Shown here: positions 1 to 7,802 of the stretch, one piece after another | Position numbering within the stretch: the first letter of the stretch is position 1 | Layout: every line of letters starts with the position of its first letter | NCBI RefSeq assembly: GCF_027944115.1 | Contig: NZ_JAPJZI010000001.1 | Location: 682,001 to 746,000, forward strand | Length of the DNA: 64,000 nt | Origin: Hoeflea prorocentri | GTDB lineage: Bacteria > Pseudomonadota > Alphaproteobacteria > Rhizobiales > Rhizobiaceae | Direction of reading: 5' to 3' | Program-made: the position numbers and the translations under genes | Notes under the pieces: model-generated | What the model saw: only the letters and a program-made list of their open reading frames with translations | Database searches by the model: none | Told to the model about the DNA's origin: nothing

Positions 1-447
1 GCGCTGGGCGGCGGCATCGGGCAGGGCATTGCGATGGCCGTTGGCGCTGCCGTTGCCGCGCCGGGTGTGCGGACATACACTCTGCTTGGCGACGGGGGTG
101 CACAGCTTGGGCTTGCCGAATTGATCACCGCTGTTGATCAAGAACTGCCGATCACCTTTGTCCTCATGAATGATGCGGCCTACGGCGTGATCGAAAACAT
201 ACAGGATGCGCAATATGGCGGGCGCAGGCACTATTCCAAGCTCAAAACGCCGGATTTCGGCCTGCTTTGTTCTGCAATCGATATGCCCCATACCCGTGTG
301 GAAAGGATCGAGGACTTTGTTGCGGCGGTGGATGGCGCGGCGGACCGCTCCGGTCCGGTGATGGTCGAGGTCGACATGATTTCCATCGGGCCCTTCGCGG
401 AAGCCTTTGCAGGTCCGCCGGCAGGGGCCGCCGGGAGCCAGGTATGA
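1..447 (+). CDS. Thiamine-diphosphate-dependent enzyme, C-terminal part (partial)
   Basis: The frame is open from the first base, so the gene begins upstream of the window; 148 C-terminal residues are visible. They form the pyrophosphate-binding domain of a ThDP enzyme of the acetolactate synthase / benzoylformate decarboxylase superfamily. The GDGG motif near residue 28 is followed about 25 residues later by the ND pair that completes the Mg-ThDP site. The substrate cannot be told from this part. The stop overlaps the next start (ATGA at 444-447), so it is translationally coupled to an aspartate-dehydrogenase-like gene. Family is fairly certain, function open. Confidence 0.85.
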   Translation, partial: ALGGGIGQGIAMAVGAAVAAPGVRTYTLLGDGGAQLGLAELITAVDQELPITFVLMNDAAYGVIENIQDAQYGGRRHYSKLKTPDFGLLCSAIDMPHTRVERIEDFVAAVDGAADRSGPVMVEVDMISIGPFAEAFAGPPAGAAGSQV

Positions 448-1274
448 GCCTGGGCCATGTTGCAATCATCGGCTATGGCGCGATTGCTCAGGATCTTGTC
501 GGCATTTTGAGCGGTGCAGGCGAAGGGGCGCCGACGTGTATCTCCCTGCTGGTGCGGCAGGAGCGCGTCAGTCAGACCCACGAGGCTGTCCGCTCGCTTT
601 ATGCGTCCGCGAGCGTTCTGCAGATAACATCTGACGTCGACGACATTTTGGGGGCTGCGCCGGATGTGGTCGCGGAATGCGCCGGGCACGAGGCTGTCGG
701 CAAGCTGGCTCCGGCAGTTCTTGCCGGTGGGGTCGATCTCGTCGTGTCTTCAGTAGGCGCTCTTGCCGATGAGGCAGTGATGTTTGAAATACAGTCAGCC
801 GCACGGGGCTCCGGTGCCCAGTGCCTTGTTCCGGCGGGTGCCATTGGCGGTATCGACGCGCTTGCCGCTGCCCGGCTGTCAGGGTTGCAATCGGTCAGCT
901 ATACGGGCCGCAAACCACCATCGGCCTGGGCGGGGACGCCTGCGGAGACGCTGATAGATCTTTCCGCACTCACCGAAGAAAGCGTGTTCTTTGCCGGCTC
1001 GGCGCGTGATGCTGCGCAATCCTATCCAAAAAACGCCAATGTCGCAGCGACCGTCGCACTGGCCGGAACCGGTATGGATGAGACGCAAGTCCGTCTCATT
1101 GCCGACCCCTCGATAAACGAGAATGTGCACGAAATCACGGTGGCGTCCGATGCCAGCGATTTTTCCATGCGTTTCGTGGCGAAGCCGTCGAAACGAAATC
1201 CGAAGACCTCACGCTCAACCGTCTACAGCATCGCTCGTGCGGTTTTGAACCGTGGCGCGGCACTTGTGATTTGA
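444..1274 (+). CDS. Aspartate dehydrogenase family protein (NadX-like)
   Basis: A 276-residue protein with an N-terminal Rossmann fold (IIGYGAIAQ, residues 8-16) and the C-terminal aspartate dehydrogenase domain (KNANVAATVALAGTG region). The length fits L-aspartate dehydrogenases, which convert L-aspartate and NAD(P)+ to iminoaspartate or oxaloacetate plus ammonia. The ATG at 444 is preferred because it overlaps the upstream stop (ATGA) and puts the GxGxxA loop at the usual place. Its position between a ThDP enzyme and an aldehyde dehydrogenase suggests catabolic deamination of an aspartate-like amino acid, followed by decarboxylation and aldehyde oxidation, rather than NAD biosynthesis. That role is inference. 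Confidence 0.8.
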   Translation: MSLGHVAIIGYGAIAQDLVGILSGAGEGAPTCISLLVRQERVSQTHEAVRSLYASASVLQITSDVDDILGAAPDVVAECAGHEAVGKLAPAVLAGGVDLVVSSVGALADEAVMFEIQSAARGSGAQCLVPAGAIGGIDALAAARLSGLQSVSYTGRKPPSAWAGTPAETLIDLSALTEESVFFAGSARDAAQSYPKNANVAATVALAGTGMDETQVRLIADPSINENVHEITVASDASDFSMRFVAKPSKRNPKTSRSTVYSIARAVLNRGAALVI

Positions 1275-1282
1275 GACAGCCG

Positions 1283-2776
1283 ATGACAGAGACGTTTCGT
1301 GAAGATCTGATTTTCATCGGCGGTCAATGGCGGCAGGGGCGCGGGGCGCCCATTACATCGCTTTTTGCCGCAGAAGGTGTCGACAACACCACGATTTCGG
1401 GCGCCTCTTCAGAGGATGTTGAAGAGGCGATCGCCGTTGCGTGCCGCGCGCAGTCGGATCCGGCGTGGCAAAATCTCAAGGCTCATGAACGCGCATCGTT
1501 CCTTTACAGGATTTCTCAAGGCATCTCCGAGAACATCGAGCGCATTGCCTGGGTGCAAAGCCGCGATACGTCCAAGACGCTAACCGAGACAAGGGCCCTG
1601 GCTGCATCGGCGGCAGGCACGTTCCGCTATTTTGCAGCGGTGCTTGAAACTGCAGACGACCTTCTGACCGTGCCTCGCGGTGATTACCTGACGGCGTCTG
1701 TTCACGAATCCATGGGGCCGGTTGCGGCGATTACGCCCTGGAACTCGCCGATTGCCTCCGATGCGCAGAAGGTTGCGCCGGCGCTTGCGGCCGGAAACGC
1801 GGTTTTGCTGAAGCCGTCGAGCTGGTCGCCGCTCGTCAGTCTAGAACTTGCCCGTATTATCGAAGAGGCGGGTCTGCCGGCCGGTCTTTTTTCGGTCCTG
1901 CCGGGATCGGGGCGCGAGGTCGGCAATCTTCTGGTTGAACATCCCGACATACAAAAGGTTTCCTTCACCGGTGGAACGGTAACCGGCAAGCGGATTGCCC
2001 ATAGCGCGGCGGAAAAGCTGATGCCGGTATCGCTTGAGCTCGGCGGAAAATCTCCGACGATCGTTTTTGAAGATTGCGATGTGGACCTGGCAATCGCCGG
2101 CATTCTGTTCGGCATCTTTTCGTCCACCGGCCAAAGCTGCATCGCCGGCTCGCGCCTTTTTGTGCATGAAAGCATCTTTGACCGCTTTGTCTCCCGGTTG
2201 GTGGAGGCGACACGGGCGCTGAGTGTCGGTCATCCCTTTGATGCCGATACCCAGGTTTCCTCAATGGTCCACCTGGAACACCGCCAGAGCGTGGAGGCCT
2301 ATGTGGAACTGGCGCGGCAGGAGGGCGGCACGATCCTCACTGGAGGTCGGCGGCCCGATAGCAAGACGCTGGCCGGCGGCGCCTATTACATGCCGACGAT
2401 CATCTCGGGTCTCGACAATGCGGCGCAGGTCTGCCGGGAAGAGATATTCGGCCCGGTCCTTGTTGTCATGCCGTTCAGCGATGAGGCGGATGTCATCGCG
2501 CAGGCGAACGACAACCACTATGGCCTTGCCTGCGGAATCTGGTCACGCGATCATCCCAAATGCTGGCGCGTGGCGCGTGCGATCCGCGCGGGAACCGTGT
2601 GGGTCAACACCTACAAGCAATTCTCGATTTCAACACCCTTTGGCGGCGATGGCGCCAGCGGCATGGGCCGTGAGAAGGGGCGGGCGGGCCTCAGAGCCTA
2701 TCAGAGACAGAAGTCGATTTACGAGGATATGTCCGGACGGCCCCACCCATGGGCGCGCTGGCCGGGTGATGATTAG
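1283..2776 (+). CDS. Aldehyde dehydrogenase family protein
   Basis: NAD(P)+-dependent aldehyde dehydrogenase of 497 residues. The oxyanion Asn lies in TPWNSP (N154), the cofactor Lys in LLKPSS (K177), the general base in LELGGKSP (E252) and the nucleophile in GQSCIAGS (C286). ATG 1283 is chosen; a TTG at 1271 in the same frame would add four residues and overlap the previous stop. It is the last gene of the ThDP enzyme / aspartate dehydrogenase operon and presumably oxidises the aldehyde made there. Its 3' end overlaps by 4 bases the end of the convergent IclR gene. Confidence 0.9.
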   Translation: MTETFREDLIFIGGQWRQGRGAPITSLFAAEGVDNTTISGASSEDVEEAIAVACRAQSDPAWQNLKAHERASFLYRISQGISENIERIAWVQSRDTSKTLTETRALAASAAGTFRYFAAVLETADDLLTVPRGDYLTASVHESMGPVAAITPWNSPIASDAQKVAPALAAGNAVLLKPSSWSPLVSLELARIIEEAGLPAGLFSVLPGSGREVGNLLVEHPDIQKVSFTGGTVTGKRIAHSAAEKLMPVSLELGGKSPTIVFEDCDVDLAIAGILFGIFSSTGQSCIAGSRLFVHESIFDRFVSRLVEATRALSVGHPFDADTQVSSMVHLEHRQSVEAYVELARQEGGTILTGGRRPDSKTLAGGAYYMPTIISGLDNAAQVCREEIFGPVLVVMPFSDEADVIAQANDNHYGLACGIWSRDHPKCWRVARAIRAGTVWVNTYKQFSISTPFGGDGASGMGREKGRAGLRAYQRQKSIYEDMSGRPHPWARWPGDD

Positions 2777-3597
2777 TTGACCTGCTCGCTACGGGTGACG
2801 AAGCCGAGCTCGGACGAGGCTCTTTGCGCTGCCTCCAGAACGGCGTCCCGGATCTGATCGCTTCGCGATTGGTTGCCGCCGGAAAACCGGCTTTCCGGTC
2901 CCGAGACATTCAAGCCACCGACCGGGCGGCCCGTGTGGTCGAATATCGCAGCGGCGCAGGATCCGATGCCCGGTTCGAAATTCCCTTCGCTCCAGGCATA
3001 GCCGGCGGATTTATCGAGGCGCGCCTGTTCGACAATGGCGTCGACGGTGGACGGGGTTTTCTCGGTTGTGGTTTTCAGCGGTTCGCCGGAGAAAAGCTGT
3101 CGCACGCTGTCCTCGGTCATCTCGGCCAGAATTGCCCGCCCGATCGACGAGGCGTGTGCGAGAAGGCGTGAGCCGGCGCGCACATTGCTGACCAAAGGGG
3201 AGTTCGGGGCCTCGCGGCTCAGATAGATAATGTCGCGCCCATCAAGTACGCCAAGATGAGCGGACATGCCGGTTTGCTGACAGAGCGTGCGCAAGACAGG
3301 GTGGCATACCTGGACGATGTCGCGCCCTTGGATGGCCTGTGCCCCCAGACTGACCAAACCGGCCCCGAGGCGATAACCTCCGCCTTCGCCTATCTCCTCA
3401 ATCATGCGGTGCTCGAGCAATGTGTGGATCAGGCGAATGAGGGTTGTGCGGTTTATGCCCAGATCCCGCGATACGATGCTGAGATTACGGGCATGGTTTC
3501 CGTCGCCGATATAACGCATCAGCTTCAGCGCCCGCTCCACCGGCGGGACTGAGTAGGTGTTCTTGCTTGCCGAGACGTTCACGTGGACTCTTCCCAT
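2773..3597 (-). CDS. IclR family transcriptional regulator
   Basis: A 274-residue IclR-type regulator: an N-terminal winged helix (about residues 12-75, VERALKLMRYIGDG then ISNRTTLIRL-like recognition helix) and a C-terminal effector domain with LGVLDGRDIIYLSR and an FEPGIGSCAAAIFD segment typical of the family. The ATG at 3597 is chosen because the coding sequence upstream of it lacks family resemblance. It is divergent from the monooxygenase/TRAP operon starting at 3788, with a strong dyad in the shared intergenic region, so it probably controls that operon and possibly itself. An aromatic or organic-acid effector is likely by family analogy. Confidence 0.88.
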   Translation of the reverse strand: MGRVHVNVSASKNTYSVPPVERALKLMRYIGDGNHARNLSIVSRDLGINRTTLIRLIHTLLEHRMIEEIGEGGGYRLGAGLVSLGAQAIQGRDIVQVCHPVLRTLCQQTGMSAHLGVLDGRDIIYLSREAPNSPLVSNVRAGSRLLAHASSIGRAILAEMTEDSVRQLFSGEPLKTTTEKTPSTVDAIVEQARLDKSAGYAWSEGNFEPGIGSCAAAIFDHTGRPVGGLNVSGPESRFSGGNQSRSDQIRDAVLEAAQRASSELGFVTRSEQVN

Positions 3598-3736
3598 CTT
3601 TGTGCCCGCTTGCGCAAAACGGGTTCGGTGTAGCTGCATGTTTCCCGCAGTACGCGCATGCAACCACACAAACACACCTAACATGGCGGGTTACGGGCTG
3701 AAAACGGTTGACCGGTACGCATCGCGTGGTTACACT

Positions 3737-3761
3737 TTGAACAAATAGTTCAATATAGAAC
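3737..3761. promoter_or_regulatory. Candidate IclR operator
   Basis: A perfect inverted repeat, TTGAAC-N5-GTTCAA (3737-3753), followed by a third half-site GAAC (3758-3761). It sits in the 190-bp gap between the IclR start and the monooxygenase start, about 30 bp before the latter. Position and symmetry suggest the site of the IclR protein encoded at 2773-3597; assignment is inference. Confidence 0.5.
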
Positions 3762-3787
3762 GCACTGCAACGAAAAAAGAGGTCACG

Positions 3788-4924
3788 TTGGGACTTTCCA
3801 TAGGAATATGCGGTGGTGGCATCGGAGGTTTGTGTGCCGCAATTGCCTTGCGCAAGGCCGGTCATGACGTGTCTGTTTTTGAGAAGGCGGAAGCGTTCAA
3901 CAGGGTCGGCGCCGATATCAATCTGACACCCAATGCGGTCTTTGCGCTCGACCAGCTCGGTGTCGGTACATATCTGCGTGAAAGCGCCGCCCGGCCGACA
4001 TTTCGTATCAGCCGCGATGGTGAAACCGGCGAGGAGACGTCGCGTTTGCCCATGAGCTCCGCGGCGGAAGAAAAATACGGCGCACCGCAATTGACGATCC
4101 ATCGCGCCGATCTTCTCGATGCGTTGCGTGAACGGCTTCCGGCGCAGCTGATTCATTTTGGCATGGCAGCCACTGGCGTGACGTCTGACGGCAGCGGGGC
4201 CACACTGGTGTTTGCGAATGGTCAGTCCAGGCGCTTCGACATTGTTGTCGGCGCGGACGGCATACATTCGGCGGTGCGTGAGGCGCTTTGGGGACCGGAT
4301 CAGCCCAAATATACCGGGATCGTTTCTTATCGCGGTGTTTTCCCGAAGGAAAAGGCATCCGATCTGCCGGACGCCGACGCTTTCACCAAGTGGTGGGGCG
4401 AAATTCCGCAAAAGCAGATCGTGACATTCCCGTTGACGCAGGGCCGCGAGATTTTTGTTTTTGCGACATTGCCTAAGGATGACTGGTCTGAGGAAGGCTG
4501 GACGCTGCCCGGCAATGTCAATGATTTGCGCCAGGCCTATGAAAACTTCCATCCGGATGCCCGGGCGCTGCTTAATGCCGTCGAAGAAGTGACGCAATCT
4601 GCACTGCATGTGCGTGATCCGATGACACAATGGGCGAGGGGGCGTGCCACCTTGCTCGGCGATGCGGCGCATCCGATGGTGCCGTTTATGGCGCAGGGAG
4701 CGTGTATGGCGATTGAAGATGCCGTTGTGCTTGCCCGAGCGCTGGATGGTGCGGACAGTGACGGCGTTGCCGAGGCGCTGGAACTCTATGAGCGCGAGCG
4801 CAAGCCACGGACTGCTCGTGTTCAGGAAAGCTCGCTTGCCAATGACTGGCTCAAGAAGGGCAGCAATGCCGACTGGGTCTATGGCTATGATGCCTGGACC
4901 ACGGAACTAACCCAACAACCATAA
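3788..4924 (+). CDS. FAD-dependent aromatic hydroxylase (salicylate hydroxylase-like)
   Basis: Class A flavoprotein monooxygenase of 378 residues. It has the dinucleotide motif GGGIGG (9-14), the second FAD/NAD motif VVGADGIHSAVR near residue 155 and GDAAHPMVPFMAQGA near 293. Such enzymes hydroxylate an aromatic ring with NAD(P)H and O2. The start is a TTG: an AGAGG ribosome site lies just upstream and the GxGxxG loop would otherwise be lost. First gene of an operon that continues with a TRAP transporter, sulfatase and a second monooxygenase. The substrate is not identifiable; 3-hydroxybenzoate 6-hydroxylase is another possibility. Confidence 0.85.
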   Translation: MGLSIGICGGGIGGLCAAIALRKAGHDVSVFEKAEAFNRVGADINLTPNAVFALDQLGVGTYLRESAARPTFRISRDGETGEETSRLPMSSAAEEKYGAPQLTIHRADLLDALRERLPAQLIHFGMAATGVTSDGSGATLVFANGQSRRFDIVVGADGIHSAVREALWGPDQPKYTGIVSYRGVFPKEKASDLPDADAFTKWWGEIPQKQIVTFPLTQGREIFVFATLPKDDWSEEGWTLPGNVNDLRQAYENFHPDARALLNAVEEVTQSALHVRDPMTQWARGRATLLGDAAHPMVPFMAQGACMAIEDAVVLARALDGADSDGVAEALELYERERKPRTARVQESSLANDWLKKGSNADWVYGYDAWTTELTQQP

Positions 4925-4936
4925 GAGGGAGAGACC

Positions 4937-5905
4937 ATGAAACACCTTCTCGCTAGCGCGCTTGTGGCCGCTACTTTCTTCGCGGTTCCGGCCATGGCCG
5001 AAGCCGTCAAGATCAATGCTGTCACGCTTGCCCCACGGCAGGCTTACATCACCAACCCGTTCAAGATGTTTGTTGAAGAGGTCAACGACAAGTTCGCCGG
5101 TGAGGTCGAAATCACATGGCGCGGCGGCCCGGAGGTCATGCCGCCGTTCAAACAGGCCGAGGGCGTCCGCAACGGCGCGATGGACATGACCTATACCAGC
5201 CCCAGCTACTATCAGGGTCTGGTGCCAACGTCCGGAACGATGAACCTGTCATTCAAGAACTACGACGAAATCGCCGCCACGGACTATCATGAGCGCATGA
5301 CCGAGCTCCATGCCGAAAAGGATTTGATCCTTCTTGGCGAGATTCCGGCATCGCAACTGAACTTCCTGATCTACATGGGAGGCGAGGTCAGTGGTCTCGA
5401 TGATCTCAAAGGCAAACGTATCCGGGTCTTCCCGACCCTTTTGCCGCTGGTCAAGGCGCTGGGAGCAGAGCCCATCGTGTTGCCTATGGGCGAAATCTTC
5501 ACGGCTATGGAGCGTGGCGCCATTGACGGCTTCATGCAGGGTCCGGTGGGCCAGGCACAGCAATTCGAAGGGCTGGTCAAAACCGTGATCTATCCCGGTG
5601 TCTACCGGGCGGGTTTTCCGGTTCTGGTCAACAAGGATACCTGGAATGAAATGTCGCCTGATCTGCAGCAACGGCTGACGACATTTCTGCGGGAAGACTT
5701 TGCGCCGCGCATGGATAACATCTGGGCCGAAACCATCGCTGAGAACCAGAAGGCCATGGACGACGCGGGTTTCAACCGCATGTCGCTGTCTGATGAAGAG
5801 GCCGCCCGTTATGAGCAGATCGCGATGGATGCGGCCTGGGCTGTGACTGCCGAGAACGCAGGTGCGGAAGCAGCGGCGGAGCTGCGCTCCATGCTGGACA
5901 AGTGA
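4937..5905 (+). CDS. TRAP transporter substrate-binding protein (DctP family)
   Basis: A 322-residue periplasmic binding protein with a clear Sec signal peptide (about residues 1-22, cleavage after AMA). The DctP-type fold is supported by LDDLKGKRIRVFPT near residue 153 and ALGAEPIVLPMGEIFTAMER near 175. The conserved Arg of the DctP family, which pairs with a substrate carboxylate, is probably in the KRIRV segment, so an organic-acid ligand is likely. GAGGGAGA precedes the ATG. It works with the DctQ and DctM homologues directly downstream, which use an ion gradient rather than ATP. Confidence 0.9.
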   Translation: MKHLLASALVAATFFAVPAMAEAVKINAVTLAPRQAYITNPFKMFVEEVNDKFAGEVEITWRGGPEVMPPFKQAEGVRNGAMDMTYTSPSYYQGLVPTSGTMNLSFKNYDEIAATDYHERMTELHAEKDLILLGEIPASQLNFLIYMGGEVSGLDDLKGKRIRVFPTLLPLVKALGAEPIVLPMGEIFTAMERGAIDGFMQGPVGQAQQFEGLVKTVIYPGVYRAGFPVLVNKDTWNEMSPDLQQRLTTFLREDFAPRMDNIWAETIAENQKAMDDAGFNRMSLSDEEAARYEQIAMDAAWAVTAENAGAEAAAELRSMLDK

Positions 5906-5926
5906 CGCACCGATAGTTGAGGATTG

Positions 5927-5956
5927 GGCGGAGCCGGGGGTCAACCCGGCTCCGCC
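5927..5956 (+). terminator. Hairpin after the TRAP binding-protein gene
   Basis: A perfect 12-bp stem (5927-5938 with 5945-5956) and a 6-base loop, 21 bases after the dctP stop and before dctQ. There is no long T-run, so it may stabilise or partly attenuate the transcript, giving more binding protein than permease. Confidence 0.6.
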
Positions 5957-5980
5957 TTGTCATGAATTGGGGCGTATCAA

Positions 5981-6481
5981 GTGAGTGGAACCCTCGACAT
6001 AATCAGACAGATTTTCAGCCGAATAAATCTCTTCTGTGCGGTCCTCGGCGCGGCGCTTCTGTTCTTCATTGCAGCAATCATATGCTTTGAGGTGGTCGGG
6101 CGTGCGCTCGGTGGCTCATCAAGACTTTGGGTCATAGAAACAAGCGAATACGCACTTTTGTTCATCACCTTTCTCGGAGCGCCGTATCTGTTGGAAAAGA
6201 ACATGCATGTCGTGCTCGACCTGCTTTACAACAGCTTTACCGGCCGGCGGAAAATCTTTGTCCAGCTGTTCAACGCCGCGATCGGGTTCGTTGCCTGTGC
6301 CGTGCTGACCATTGTCGGCTTTCAGGTGGTTGTTGAACAGTTCGACGTGGGTGTACGCGAAGTCACGGTCATGCGGCCCTACAGCTGGTGGATTACCTCG
6401 GCACTGCCTATCGGAGCAGCGCTGATGACCGTACAGTTTCTCGATCAGATCATCCGCAGCTTTCAGGGCGAGGATCTCTGA
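5981..6481 (+). CDS. TRAP transporter small permease (DctQ family)
   Basis: A 166-residue integral membrane protein with four hydrophobic segments (about 16-36, 50-68, 88-110 and 131-150), the pattern of the TRAP small subunit. The start is GTG at 5981; no ATG gives the first helix. It lies between the binding protein and the large permease and ends two bases before the large-permease start, so the two are coupled. With DctM it forms the membrane complex that imports the DctP ligand. Confidence 0.88.
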   Translation: MSGTLDIIRQIFSRINLFCAVLGAALLFFIAAIICFEVVGRALGGSSRLWVIETSEYALLFITFLGAPYLLEKNMHVVLDLLYNSFTGRRKIFVQLFNAAIGFVACAVLTIVGFQVVVEQFDVGVREVTVMRPYSWWITSALPIGAALMTVQFLDQIIRSFQGEDL

Positions 6482-6483
6482 TC

Positions 6484-7800
6484 GTGGAATGGTACTATGT
6501 CATTGCGCTGATCCTTGGGCCGCTCTTTCTGCTGATGGCCGCGGGCTTGCCCGTGGCGTTCGCTTTCCTGGTCGTCAATCTTGTCGGGTCCTACATCCTG
6601 ATGGGCGGCTTGGCCGGTATTGAGCAACTGGTCCTCAACACCGTCGACTCCGTATCGAGTTTCACCCTGATCCCGATCGCGCTGTTCATGATCATGGGCG
6701 AGGCGATGTTTCAGTCGCGCATCGCCATCGATCTGATGGATACGCTCGACAAATGGTTTGGCAAGATCAGGGGACGTCTGGCCCTGATGGCTGTCGGCGG
6801 CGGTGTCCTGTTTTCAACGCTGACAGGAAACTCCATGGGTGCGATTGCCCTTCTGGGCTCCTCCCTCACGCCGGAAATGGAAAAGCGCGGCTACAAAAAA
6901 CCGATGTCGCTCGGACCGATCCTCGGCTCATCGGGTCTGGCCATCATGATACCGCCGTCTTCGCTGGCCGTTGTGCTGGGTGTCATCGCGGAATTGTCCA
7001 TCGGCAAGGTGCTGATCGGCATTATCGTTCCGGGGTTGCTGATGGCGCTGCTTTATACTGTTTACATTCTTGGGCGGTGCCGGTTGCAGCCTGAACTGGC
7101 GCCCGCCTTCGATGTGCCGCCTGTGCCTTTTGCCGATAAAATCTCGTCCACCATTATCAACATTGTTCCTTTGGTCATCGTGGTCTTTTCGGTCGTTGGC
7201 GTGATCTTTCTCGGCATTGCAACGCCAAGCGAGGCGGCGGCGACCGGTGCATTCGCAACCCTGGCGCTGGCGGCAGTCAAGCGCCGCCTGACGCCGAAGG
7301 TGTTCGGCAAAACCATATTCTCGAGCGCAAACATCTCGGTGATGGTGCTTCTGATTGTTTCCGGGGCGGTGACCTTCTCGCAGCTTCTGGCCTTCACCGG
7401 CGCCACCTACGGCATGGTCGAGGCGGTTCTGGCGATCGACATGTCAAGCTCGGCGATCGTCTTTTTGATGATCATGCTCGTGGTGCTCATGGGCATGTTC
7501 ATGGGGCCATTGCCGATCATGCTGATTACGCTGCCGATCTTCATTCCGGTGGTCATCCAGTTCGGCTTTGATCCTATCTGGTTCGGAGCGATGTATCTGG
7601 TCGCTATCGAGACCGGCGCGACCTCACCGCCATTCGGCGCGGCGCTGTTCGTCATGAAGGCCGTCGCGCCGCAGGGAACGACCATGGCGCATATATATCG
7701 TGCAGCCGTGCCCTTCATCATCTGCGATCTCCTGACTATTCTTATCCTCTTTTTCTTCCCGCAACTGGTGACCGTGCCGGTCGACCTCATGTTCAGATAG
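6484..7800 (+). CDS. TRAP transporter large permease (DctM family)
   Basis: A 438-residue protein of many membrane segments. Family hallmarks are GSSGLAIMIPPSS near residue 155 and ATPSEAAATGA near 245, both part of the elevator-type transport domain. GTG at 6484 is taken as the start: it directly follows the dctQ stop and gives the usual length. An in-frame upstream ATG at 6388 lies inside dctQ and only adds non-conserved residues. It carries out ion-coupled import of the ligand bound by the DctP protein, here probably an aromatic or sulfated acid judging from the enzymes around it (inference). Confidence 0.92.
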   Translation: MEWYYVIALILGPLFLLMAAGLPVAFAFLVVNLVGSYILMGGLAGIEQLVLNTVDSVSSFTLIPIALFMIMGEAMFQSRIAIDLMDTLDKWFGKIRGRLALMAVGGGVLFSTLTGNSMGAIALLGSSLTPEMEKRGYKKPMSLGPILGSSGLAIMIPPSSLAVVLGVIAELSIGKVLIGIIVPGLLMALLYTVYILGRCRLQPELAPAFDVPPVPFADKISSTIINIVPLVIVVFSVVGVIFLGIATPSEAAATGAFATLALAAVKRRLTPKVFGKTIFSSANISVMVLLIVSGAVTFSQLLAFTGATYGMVEAVLAIDMSSSAIVFLMIMLVVLMGMFMGPLPIMLITLPIFIPVVIQFGFDPIWFGAMYLVAIETGATSPPFGAALFVMKAVAPQGTTMAHIYRAAVPFIICDLLTILILFFFPQLVTVPVDLMFR

Positions 7801-7802
7801 TG

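Noticed and set aside
3485-4672. Long open frame of 395 codons antisense to the monooxygenase gene
   Set aside because: It lies opposite a gene with clear motifs, has no family resemblance and an Arg/Cys/His-rich composition typical of antisense frames in GC-rich DNA.
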